From the NCBI RefSeq assembly GCF_024323335.1, contig NC_066581.1:434080136-434144135 (forward strand): a stretch of DNA of 64,000 nucleotides, read 5' to 3'. The notes under the pieces were generated by a model that saw only the letters and a program-made list of their open reading frames with translations, was not told the DNA's origin and made no database searches. This document shows, one piece after another, positions 24,701 to 35,623 of this stretch. Made by a program: the position numbers and the translations under genes. The first letter of the stretch is position 1, and the number at the start of each line of letters is the position of its first letter. This DNA comes from Lathyrus oleraceus. Taxonomy: Eukaryota > Streptophyta > Magnoliopsida > Fabales > Fabaceae.

Positions 24701-25954
24701 TTTGGAAAGGTTAGATCAAGAGGAACAACTTTCATGTTGGACACGTTTTCATTTGAAGCTTGTATCATGATGAATTTTGAGGTGGAATTTGGGAAAATCA
24801 AACATGTCAAAAAATTCTAAGTGTCAAGCCATATGTTCACTTATTCCACCTTGGCTAACTTTTTATGTGAGCTTCAAATTAGAAACGTTCCTTCATCAAA
24901 GTTGTATCTATCTCAAAGTCCTTCAAAATGGCCACAAATTAACCTCATCTGGATTTAATATGAAGGAGTTATGCATTTTTGAAGTTGAGGAAAATCATGT
25001 GTTCAATGGCATTGGTCCAAAATGACCTATAATGTATCCTCATATCACATGCACATAAGTTGAATCAGCTCTTCCTCCAAACATAAAAGTTGAAGTAGAC
25101 ACCTTGAATGTGATTGTGCAACTTGTAAATATTTCATCTCATACAAATTTAGAAAGTTATGGCCTTGGAAAGTTGACCTCTAAATTAGGGTTTAGACAAA
25201 ATGACCTATAATCTTTCACTATAAAAATGATTTTACAAGAAAAACTAACTCTATACCTCAACAAGAAAGTTGTTTATAATGTCATTTAGAGTAACTTTGC
25301 TCTTTGAATCATTTTCATATGACACAAATTGTAGGAGATAGGGTCTAGGGAACCCCAGTTTTGATCAGATGAATCCCTCTGGTCAACCAACATGAACCAA
25401 CTTGCTATCTTGAAATTATATTGACTTTTGGGAATCATGGAAGATCATATATGCATAAGATTATGAAATTTGAAGTATACCTTGAAATATTTGATCAATT
25501 GTTGAAGAAGCTTGGTGAAGAAGTCACATAAGATACCCAGATGAATTAGGGGTTCCAAGGGAAACCAATTCCAAACTCTTGGTGAATTCTTGATCAAAAT
25601 AACACGCGAGGCTCATGGGGATTCATATATGATTTCTATAGCCATAGTAGACCAATTCTTGATTGAGCTCCTTGCAATGAGGGTCTTAAACCCTATACAT
25701 GAGCTTGATAGATCAAAAGTGAGCATGTGCACTACCTACAAAAGAGTTAGACAAAATGCAAAGACATATTTTTGGTATTTTGGTTAGTAAAATGATAGAA
25801 TACAAAGTATGATACAATCACATGGTGCTTGGTGATCTCTCCCAATAAAAACCCAATGAATGAGGGGTAAGGAGGATGCCAATATGTAATCCCAATGCTA
25901 ATGCATATGATGAGACAACATGAGGGATCTTAGGGTAAAAATTAGGGTCTTACA
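21748..25954 (-). repeat. LTR3: Ogre LTR, TGTAAGACCC subfamily (about 4.2 kb, 3' end truncated)
   Basis: Sense strand starts TGTAAGACCC at 25954. The last 50 or so bases (to CCGCTACA) are missing at the 21747 junction. It resembles the host LTR at 31219-46429 rather than LTR1/LTR2. A CCGGTGA/TCACCGG dyad lies near 23890-23910. The U3 cyclisation block GTGCTTGGTGATCTCT (plus strand) is at 25825-25840. No genes are inside. Confidence 0.75.
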
Positions 25955-27761
25955 CAATCAAACATCAATCTTGCAGTGAAATGGATATGAGAAACCTTAG
26001 GAATAATAATGATTGCCCCAAGTCCATTACCATAAGTATTAACAACTCCATCAAACACTAAACCCCACCAAGATCCAAGATTTGGCCCTTCTCCAAGCAA
26101 CAGTTCATCTCAATCTTTAGCTTTAAAGTATATGACATCTTCATCAGTGAAATCAAACCTGATGGATTGGTAATCATAGATCTCCTGGTGAGACAAATGA
26201 TATGCAATAATACTTCTTTTAATTGCATTCTTATTACGGTACTCAATATCATATTCAGATAATAGCATCTGCCAACGAGTTATCCTTCTAGTCAAAGCAG
26301 GCTTTTCAAAGATATATTTGATTGAATCCGTTTTGGATATCATCCAAGTGGTATGATTGATCATATACTGGCGTAAACATTTGGCAGCCCAAGCTAAACC
26401 ACAACAAGTCTTCTCAAGCATGGAGTACCGAGACTCACAGTCGGTAAACTTATTACTCAGGTAATAGATGGCATACTCCTCTCTACCAGTTTCATCTTGA
26501 TGTCCAAGCACACAACCCATGGACTCTTCTAATACAGTCAAATACAAAATCAAAGGTCTTCCTTCCACTAGAGGATACAAGTTAGGAGGTTCAAGCAGAT
26601 ACTCCTTTATGTTGTTAAAAGCTTTCTGGAAATCTTCTTTCCAAACACAACTTTTATCTTTGCGGAGAAGCTTGAAAGTTGGCCCACACGTGGCAGTCAT
26701 GTGAGATATGAATCTGGAGTTATAATTCAGACGCTCGTGGAACCCTTTGACTTTCTTTTCTGTCTTCGATGCTGGAATTTCTTGAATAGCTCTGACTTTA
26801 TCAGGATCTACTTCAATACCTTTCTGGCTGACAATGAAACCCAATGACTTTCCTGAACGGACACCAAAATTAGATTTATTAGGATTCAAACGAAGTTTAA
26901 ACCTTCTCAACCGCTGAAACAACTTCATTAAACACTCAACATGATCTTCTCCAGTCTTCGACTTAACAATCATATCATCAACATAGACTTATATCTCTTT
27001 ATGCATCATTTCATGGAAAAGAGTAGTCATGGCTCTTTGGCACATTGCACCAACATTCTTTAAATCGAAAGGAAAACTCTGTAGTAGAATGTTCCCCAAG
27101 GTGTAATAAATGTTGGTTTTTCCATGTCTTAGGGTACCATCTTAGTTTGATTATAACCGGAGAATCCATCCGTAAAGGAGAAGACCTTGTACTTAGCTGT
27201 ATTGTCTATCAACATGTCAATGTGTGGAAGAGGAAAATCATCTTTCGGACTGGCTTTGTTCATGTCTTTGTAATCAACACACATCCGAACTTTACCATCT
27301 TTCTTTAGAACAGGCACAATGTTAGCTACCCATAGAGGATATTCAGCAGTAACTAGGAACCCAACATTAATCTTCTTTTGAACCTCCTATTTGATCTTGA
27401 CAGCCATATCAGGGTGAGTTCTTCTTAACTTCTGCTTAACTGGCGGCAGACACTTTCGCTTTAAGGACAATAGATGCTCCATAATATTGGTATCAAGACT
27501 TGGAATATCTTGATAATACCAAGAAAATACATCCACATAATCTCTAAGAAGCTCTACCATCCTCTTCTTAACATCTGAACAAAGCAGCGCCCCAATCTTA
27601 AATTCCTTCTTGTTATCTTCGGGACCCAAATTGATCACTTCCAACAGCTCTTTATGAGGCTGAATGGTCTTCTCTTAGTTCTCAAGCTACTGAGAAATCT
27701 CTTCATCATCCTCTTCTTCCATTTCAAACACAGGAATTTCAAAGTTGGGAGAGGGCATATG
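25955..27761 (-). pseudogene. Ogre pol fragment: reverse transcriptase and RNase H
   Basis: Minus-strand RT and RNase H in broken pieces. Seen in order: linker MEVINLGPEDNKKEFKIGALL; KQKLRRTHPDMAVKIK; KKDGKVRMCVDY; DDFPLPHIDML; DGFSGYNQ; then an intact YVDD (just above 26974) leading into a 287-codon open stretch (26973-26110). That stretch covers RT thumb/connection and the classical RNase H (LSNKFTDCESRYSMLEKTCCGLAWA, IKYIFEKPALTRRITRWQMLLSEYDIEY). The start of the second, archaeal-type RNase H (VFDGVVNTYGNGLG) follows before LTR3 cuts it at 25954. A stop lies two codons before YVDD, so it cannot be translated through. Confidence 0.85.
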
Positions 27762-30639
27762 GGGAATTGGAGAAAATTAAGGCCAGATTCGAGATCCTGA
27801 GCACTTTCTCTTTGAAATAGTGTCCTTGTTTTTCATTCTCCATTGAGATGAAGTTTGACCAGTTCGGTGGAGGTCACCGGAGAAGATGACCGGAGCCCTA
27901 TCTTCGGTGGTGTGTTGGCACACCTCCTGGCCATCTCATCAAGGTGGAACGTTTTAATCCCGGACTTTGGTTTAAATTACCACGCGTACATCACTTTGAC
28001 TTTTGTCCACCATGGAAAGCGCGCGTGTGGCCATTAGATATGCCACCTTAATTAATGAGGGAGATCTGATGGCCCTTGTTTTTTCTAATTTCTTTTTATT
28101 TTCTGAATTTTCATTTAATCCTTTTATTTTCTTTAATTCATATTAATTTCATTTTTAATCCAAAAAATATGGGACTTTCACCATAAATCTTTAAATATTT
28201 TTCTCTTTCATATTCTGAATTAAAATTATTCTTTGGATTAATTTTGATATTTTTCACGAATTAAATGCTTTTGTGCATGTTTTTAATTGTTTAAAAATAC
28301 TTCTAACTTTTCAAAAATTGTGAAATTTTTTTATCTAAGGTCTTTGACCATTTTTGATCTAGGATAAATCCCTTGGCAATTTATTTGGTGTTTTGAAGGG
28401 ATTTTAGGTTTTGACCAAATTAAAATGTATTTTAATTCACTTTTAATTGGATTTTTAATTGATTAATTGTTTAAAAATTATGTTGAGCCATTTTTATGGT
28501 CTTGTGAGGTTTGACTTTCTGTTTGAGCCTTGGTCAAGGTTGATTTGAATTTTGTTGGATCAAAACCATTGAATTTAGGGGATTGATGAAATGTAGATTT
28601 CATCTCCCAAAATGAATGGATGGTTTTTATTTGATAAAATTCCTCCCTTGGTCAATTTGTCTTTCTGTCTTCCCCTCCCTTTTCATCTTCATCCCTATTC
28701 TTTCCCATTCCCTCATTTGTCCAATGAAATCTCTAATGTCTTAAGGCTAATTGGTTCATCAATGACCTTGTGTTAGATGAACCAATACAAGTATGACTGA
28801 GATAGGTCCCTCCCTCTTGGTCTTTTCTTTTAGTGTGTGGTATGTTTTAGGAGTTTGGTTCTTCATGCCAAATCTCTAACATGCATTAATACCTAAATTT
28901 TTATTGCCCGACCTCAGATAGTTGTGACTTCTATATAAGTCCAATTACGATTGCTTAACATAGAGCTAAATTTGACCCTAATGGCATAACATTCTAGTAA
29001 GTGAGATTGTAAGTATCCCATTCTTCATGGTATTGTATGGAGACTTGCCCTTTTTTCCTTTCATGAGATCTAGTGGCATACTTATTGAATTATCCAAGTT
29101 GGAGACCTTCTCATGGAAGATGTCTTGGTTTAAGGATTCATACTTGTGAATGAATGGTTGAGTGTTGTCCAAAGAATGACTTAATCAATAAAAAACCCAC
29201 CACTAACGCTTGACTAATTCTTAACTAACATTTGACAAATTTTTATTAATGTTGCTTTACTTTCAAGTCATTTACTTTATGCAATTTAAATTTCAGTCAT
29301 TTATCATTCATTGTCATTTACATTTCATTTAACTTGTTTGCGTTTATGTCATTTTCACTGTGCTCATTTGAGCTATATCTTATGATTGTATATATTGTTT
29401 GTGTGTTTTGGTTTTATTTGTGGTCTTAGGACCTTAAAATACTTAATAACAACAAAAAACCCTAAAAAATGTCTGGTGGGTCGTTGATCTTGATCTGAAC
29501 TATTGGACTTAGGATTAGGCAAAATTCCCTATGCAAAAAGTACTTGGCTAATGCCAACATTTTGATACCAAGATATTGTGAAATGGGCCTTCATCTGATG
29601 CAAGCCTTGGGATTTGTTTGAACTCATTTTCTATTCTATCTTTATGCCTAATTGTTATTTTGATCTTGTGTCTGATGCCTTGCTCTGAGTTGGTCAAGGA
29701 ATATTTCATCTGGTACATGAGAAGACAAAGAAGACTGCTATCTATGGGAATTGCTTGCTTGGATGTGGCTATATTTGATGCCTTGATCTTCATGATGTAT
29801 GGATATTGCTAACTGCTAATTGATTATTGCTTGATTCAAAGTCCAAAGGGAAAGTGGGTTTTCTATATGACAGTCTTATATGTTAGATTGCATCCCATTG
29901 GTCATATCTTTTCAACTCTTAACTTTTAATTTATGCTTAGGGTAGTCTATTCATCTCCTCCACTTCTTAAATTTCAAAATCTCTCCCTCTTTTCGAAAAC
30001 CTTCTTCGCTTGTGATTTCAAACTTAAACTTTGTTTTAGTGATTAGAAACTTTGGCCTTATGCCAATGAATTTTCAATTTTTTTTCTTAAATCAAACATG
30101 TAAATAAATGTAATCATATTGACTTAAAATTTCAAAAGACAAAAAGAACTAACAACTTCATTCAACTTTTGGGCCTTTTGTGCCTTTTTATTATTAACTA
30201 TTTTATTAAAATCAAATCACAAACTTATTTGAAATTCTTACCATAAACTACGAGGTTTTGATCCCTCATTTTTATATTGGTACGTAGGCACAAGCCCGGA
30301 GGTCTTGTCAAACACAAAAATATAATCAATGAATTCTTTTCTTATCCCCACACTCTATTTTTCTCAAACATCTTTTATACCAAACACATATGCGCGCATA
30401 AAAAAGGGCTCCCTAGGAGTACCTAGGACACTTTGGGTGCTAACACCTTCCCTCTGTGTAACCAACCCCCTTACCTGCAATCTCCGACATTTTATTAGTT
30501 TTGATTTGAAAACTTCTTATCTTTAGGTTTTGTTCGTGCTTTTCCCTTTTGCTTTGGAAATAATAAAAGCGCGGTGGCGACTCTGGTTTATTGACGTTAA
30601 ACTTATCCATAGCTTGATGGTCATGAATTTACCGCTATA
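27762..30639 (+). repeat. Ogre LTR fragment in plus orientation
   Basis: Reverse complement of the host-type LTR; its 5' part is missing. It ends ACCGCTATA at 30639 (CA expected), followed by a 9-base spacer and a primer site. It includes the GC-rich island near 27860-27930 (GGTCACCGG, GATGACCGG). The opposite polarity to all other Ogre LTRs in the window makes a large inverted repeat with 31219-34447. Confidence 0.8.
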
Positions 30640-30648
30640 GAAATTAAG

Positions 30649-30666
30649 TGGTGACTCTGCTCGGGA
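30649..30666 (+). other. Ogre primer-binding site (plus-strand element)
   Basis: TGGTGACTCTGCTCGGGA, homologous to the sites at 6836-6853 and 59655-59672, directly downstream of the plus-strand LTR. Confidence 0.75.
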
Positions 30667-31218
30667 GTATCCCTTAGTCGGTTTAGCCTACTTTTTTATA
30701 TGTATATATTTGTATATTTGATGTTTGTATACTTGTTTGTGTGATATAATCTGTCTATTGTGCTTGGTGATCTCTGAGTGGAGTGATAAGTTTTAACCCG
30801 AACTTGAGTGCAATTAAGATAGGAGGATGGTATAGTCATGTTCAACTTGTGTGGAGTAGTCCTTAACAAGTTGGCTTGAGACCCATCTACTCAGTGGAGA
30901 CCCTTTTGGAGTAACTAATGTCACACAATATATTTGTGGATAGACATTACTTTTTCTAATTTGGGGTCCGAGAAGCTGAGGACGTAGAACATTTAACCCA
31001 ACTTGGCCTATTGAGGACGGAGTGCGGAGGCTGTTTAGGTATAGACCTAATAACAGTTGTTACGCGATACTAAACTCAGACGAGTTTCTCTTGAGAATAT
31101 TATGGGTTAATGAGTCAGTCATCCTAACCTATAATATCTGATAGATGGAATTAAAACTCTGGGAACTTCCTAGAACATGATCTGCAGGTTTTTATCCTTA
31201 GTACATTTCTTTGGGATG
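30667..31218 (+). other. 5' leader of plus-strand Ogre, cut by host Ogre
   Basis: Aligns with the Ogre-A leader through most of its length. It stops before ORF1 at GGATG (31214-31218), where the host Ogre LTR begins with TGTAGCGG. The rest of this element should resume beyond the host's 5' LTR, outside the window. Confidence 0.75.
30760..30775 (+). promoter_or_regulatory. Leader half of candidate cyclisation element (plus-strand Ogre)
   Basis: GTGCTTGGTGATCTCT, 94 nt downstream of the primer site. It is perfectly complementary over 16 nt to sense U3 of the TGTAAGACCC-type LTRs (46300-46315 and 25825-25840). Confidence 0.5.
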
Positions 31219-32383
31219 TGTAGCGGTAAATTCATGATCATCAAGCTATGGATAAGCAAGACATCAAATAACAAGAGTCACCACCGCGCTTTTATTGTTT
31301 CCAAGGGAAAAAAGAAAAGTACGAACAAAATCCAAAAATAAGAAGATTTCAAATCAAAACTAATAAAATGCCAGAGATTACAGGTAAGGGGGTTGGTTAC
31401 ACAGAGGGAAGATGTTAGCACCCAAAGTGTCCTAGGTACTCCTAGGGAGCCCTTTCTTGTGTGCATATGTATTTTGTACAAAGTGATGTTTACAAATAAA
31501 TGTAATGGGGGGATGAGAAAAGAATTCATTAATTATATTTTTGTGTTTGACAAGACTTCGAACTTGTGCCTACGTACCAACATAAAAATGAGAGATCAAA
31601 ACCTCGTAGTTCGTGATACAAATTTCAAAGTGGATGCATTGTTTTTAATCAAAAATTAAGTTTAAAAGGCACAAGGGCCTAGAAAATGGTTTGAATGAGT
31701 TAGTTCTTTTTGGCTTTTTAAAATTTTAAGTCAAGTATAGTTAAGTTTATTTACAAGTTTGATTTAAGAAAAGAAGTTTCAAAATGCAATGGCATAAGGC
31801 CAAAGTTTCTAATTTGCAAAGGGTCTTAGTTTATAAAAGACAAGTACAAGCAAAGAAGTTTTTAAAAGGAGGGAGAGATTTTGAAATTAAAGAGATGGGG
31901 AGGAGATGAACAGACTAATCCTAAGCATAAATTTAAAAGTTAAGAGTTGAAAAGATCTGACCAATGGGCTGCAATCCAATAGACAAGATTGTCATATAGA
32001 AACCTCAAATTCCCTTGGACATTAGAGTCAAGCAACAAACAATGCACACAATATTAACTAGAAGAGCAAGGCATCAAATAAAGATATTCACATCCAAGCT
32101 TTAGCCACTCCATGATCTTATTCAAATTTGGCCATGTAACAGATGAATTCCACAAGTCACAGGTTCAAAATAACAGCTTTACAATGATCAGGTTGCAGAT
32201 GAACTCAAAGGGATCTTCAATGATGTATCAGATGAAGTTTCGAATTACAAGCACTTGGTTTCATGAAAGTTGGCACTGGATAAGTCCTTTGCATAGGGAA
32301 TGTTTCCTAAATTCTAAGTCCAATTGTCTCAGATCAAACCAACAATCCACACAATAAGTTTTTTTAGGGTTTTTGTTCTTATT

Positions 32384-32695
32384 ATGTACATTAATGGTCA
32401 AAGACCACAGCAACAAACACAATATACACAAGCAAAATATATCACAAAATATGGTCCAAGTGGACAAAGTGAAAATCACATTAACATAAGCTTAATATGT
32501 ACATTAATGGTCAAAGACCACAGCAACAAACACAATATACACAAGCAAAATATATCACAAAATATGGTCCAAGTGGACAAAGTGAAAATCACATTAACAT
32601 AAGCTTAATATGTACATTAATGGTCAAAGACCACAGCAACAAACACAATATACACAAGCAAAATATATCACAAAATATGGTCCAAGTGGACAAAG
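32384..32695. repeat. 113-bp tandem repeat, about 2.75 copies
   Basis: ATGTACATTAATGGTCAAAG recurs at 32384, 32497 and 32610, exactly 113 bp apart, and the copies look identical by eye. It lies inside the host Ogre LTR. The single-copy equivalent is seen near 22430-22530 in LTR3. Confidence 0.95.
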
Positions 32696-34442
32696 TAAAG
32701 GACTTGGAATAAAATGTTAGTTGTTAATGAGTTAGAAGTTAGTATTTCTTTTGCTTTTTTGTTTAAGTCATTCTTTGGAGAACACTCAACCCACTTATCA
32801 CAAGCATGGATCCTTGAACCAAGACATCTTCCAAAGGAAGGAAAAAAGGTCAAGTTTCCACACAATACCATGAAACAGGGGAGACTTACAATCTCACTAA
32901 CTAGAATGCTATGCCTTTTGTGTCAAAAATTTAGCGCTATGTTAAGCAATCGTAATTGGACTTATGTAGAAGTCACAACTATTTGAGGTCGGGAAATAGA
33001 ATTTTGGTATTAATGCATGTTAGAGACATAGTATAATGGACTATGCTCATGAAACACACCACACAAAAAAAGAATATGCAAAAGAGGTGGCCTAATCTCA
33101 TCCATACTTATGTTGATTTTTCAATCAAATAGCCTTAGGACCTTGAGATATCATAGGACCATGATATGATGCACAAAGAAGGGGAATAAGATGAAGAGGG
33201 ACGGGAATAGATTAAAACTCAAATTAGACAAAGGAGGACTTTTACCAAATTAAGATCATTCATTCATTTTGGGAGATGGAATGTACATTCCAACAATCCC
33301 CTAAATTCAATGATCTTAACCTAACAAAGTCTAATCAACCTTGTCCAAGGCCCAACAACACATGTCAAACTTATACAAACAATCAAAATGGCTCAACACA
33401 ATTATTTGGCATATATTCAATTTAAATATACTAAAAATAATGCATTAAATTAAATATGGTTTGTCAAATTCCTAAAATCTCATCAAAACACCAAAGAAAT
33501 GGCCATGAGATTTATCATAGGTCAAACAAGGTCAAAGGACCTTGGATAAAATATATCATAATTTTTGGAGACTTAAAAGTATTTTTTAACAATTAAAAAT
33601 ATTCACAAAATCAATTAAATCATGAAAAATATTAATAATGATCCAAAAAATAATTTTAATTCAAAATATGAAAGATGATTTTATTTAATTTTTTTTGGTG
33701 AAACTCTCATATTATATTAAAATTAATATGAATTAATGAAAAAAAAATGAAATGAAATTCAAATAACCAGAAAAAATGTGGACCACTTGATCTCCCTCAT
33801 TAATTGAGGTGGCAAATTAAGTGGTCTAAAATGCGCGTTCCACCAAAGACGCGAGTCAGCGTGCCACACCAATGGTATTCAAAAGCAACGCTCAGGATTA
33901 AAACTATTTGGACTAATCATGTGGCTCAAACCTATCCAGCACACCACCGACGCTAAAACTCCGGTCACCTTCTCAGGCGAGGCTCACCGGACTGGTTCAG
34001 TCATCACCATCACATAAATGAAAAGGGAGGACATGATATGAAAGAAAAAATGGCATAGGGCACGAATCTGACCTCAATTTTAACTAACTCCACATATGCA
34101 GAAAGATATGAGCAGTTGATTTTTGAGGTGTGTCAACTGAGCTGCTTCGATTTGACCTCAAAGCAACTCAATCGTCTTGCCTACATTGGTTTGACTTCAG
34201 ACAACCAAAGATCCAAGAGAATTGATGAGAATTGAGTGAGAAATGAAGAGAAGAAAATTTCTGGAAAATACCTTCAATGTTGTGCAGAACTGGATCTTGC
34301 TTGCTTCAAACTTTGCTTGATCACCTTTAGGAAGCTTGTAGAAGTGGCTTGGAAATGGAACAAAGCTTTGGATCCTAGAGTTTTTGAATCTCCAAACAGT
34401 GAGATTCAAACTCAAATTTCAGATTGAAAATTCTCAGGTTTT

Positions 34443-34447
34443 CCTTT
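34443..34447. repeat. Target-site duplication of Sirevirus, left copy
   Basis: CCTTT immediately before the LTR TG. The right copy is CCTTT at 44826-44830. Confidence 0.95.
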
Positions 34448-34571
34448 TGTAAGAACAAAAATTATTCTACAACAGATTCCTTGATTTTGATGATAACAAA
34501 GGATGAAACCAAAAATGGCACCCTAACGAAAAGTTTCTAAGTGTGCAGGATTCTAAAGAAAGAAGGGGGAA

Positions 34572-34591
34572 ATCTGATGATGTCATCAGAT
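34572..34591. promoter_or_regulatory. LTR palindrome
   Basis: ATCTGATGA and TCATCAGAT arms with a TG centre, repeated in the 3' LTR at 43856-43875. Conserved palindromes in LTRs are a known Sirevirus trait; a regulatory role is inferred. Confidence 0.6.
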
Positions 34592-35074
34592 ACAAAACAA
34601 GATCAGATACAAAATATCAAATGATCAGAAGCATCTGAAGTGGAAACACGTTCAAGAAAGTCTAACTCTGAGCAAAACAGCAAAGTATCAGAAGCATCTG
34701 AACAAGAAGTAAGCTCTAGAAGTTCTGACTCTGAACAACGCTATCTCTAAGCTTCAGAAGTTATCAGCGCTATCTGAAGAAACTATCTGAACTCAAGAGA
34801 TCAACATCAGAAGCAAGATTCCAAGATTCTCCAGATACACAAATACTCTGAGCATGGAATTGCTAATCATGAAAGAGTAACGTTTAAGTCAAGAAAAGAT
34901 TTGCAAATGGATTTCCTAATTGAGAAAGAGACGTTAATCTCCAATCTCAATAAAGAAAATACTACTTGTGGTAAGTAGTCATTTCAAGAAGAAAAAGTCA
35001 TCCTGCAGAAGCTATTTATGTAATGGCGTAACTTCATCTCAATATCCACCAGTTTTAACTACTACTTCAACGAA

Positions 35075-35084
35075 TATATAAATA
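35075..35084 (+). promoter_or_regulatory. TATA box in Sirevirus 5' LTR
   Basis: TATATAAATA in the LTR, duplicated at 44359-44368 in the 3' LTR. Transcription would be expected to begin some 30 bases downstream, near 35110. Confidence 0.6.
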
Positions 35085-35543
35085 GGCTGCAAATCAACCT
35101 TGAACAATCAGCAAGCCAACAAGCCAAAATTATACTGAAACATCAACACTCAAGAAAAACACTCTTTCTCTCTAAGATCTTCACAAAGCTTTTGCTTATA
35201 ACGTGAAAAACTCTTGTTCTTAATACTGTAATATTTGCTTTCTTAGAAGCACTCTAGATTACATAAATCTTTCATTTATTGTTTGTTGATTTCCTCAAGT
35301 GACTTAGTGTAGTCTGTAAACTTGAGAGGACTAAGAGATTTTTCTCTTAGGCGTTGTTTGTAATCTTTCAAGATTAGTGGATTAAGTCCTTGTTGAAGGC
35401 GAAATCACCTTGGCCGGGTGGACTGGAGTAGCTTTGTGTTATAAGCGAACCAGTATAAAATCCTTGTGTGATTTTCATTTTGAAAAGCGCTTATTTTTCC
35501 AAACAATTCAAACCCCCCCTTTCTTGTTTTTCTCACCTTCAAT

Positions 35544-35555
35544 TGGTATCAGAGC
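35544..35555 (+). other. Sirevirus primer-binding site
   Basis: TGGTATCAGAGC, two bases after the LTR. It is the standard copia site, complementary to the initiator methionine tRNA 3' end. Confidence 0.9.
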
Positions 35556-35623
35556 TCCGGCTCTGTTATTGATTTTCTAATCAAACACTTAACCGTGTAG
35601 AGAGATCCAGTACGAGAAAAACA

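Larger units (their letters stand above)
31219..34447 (-). repeat. Host Ogre 3' LTR, distal part
   Basis: Starts TGTAGCGG on the plus strand (sense end CCGCTACA) and runs to the Sirevirus insertion. It continues at 44831; the LTR without the insertion is about 4.8 kb. It contains three direct copies of a 113-bp unit (32384-32695). No coding potential was seen. Confidence 0.8.
34448..35541 (+). repeat. Sirevirus 5' LTR
   Basis: TGTAAGAACA...CACCTTCA, 1094 bp. It is rich in TCAGAAGCATCTGA-like dyads. A perfect palindrome with 9-bp arms (ATCTGATGA, TG, TCATCAGAT) is at 34572-34591. A TATA box (TATATAAATA) is at 35075-35084. The end G/C-rich block CCTTGGCCGGGTGGACTGG is shared with the fragment at 12882-13800. 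Confidence 0.95.
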
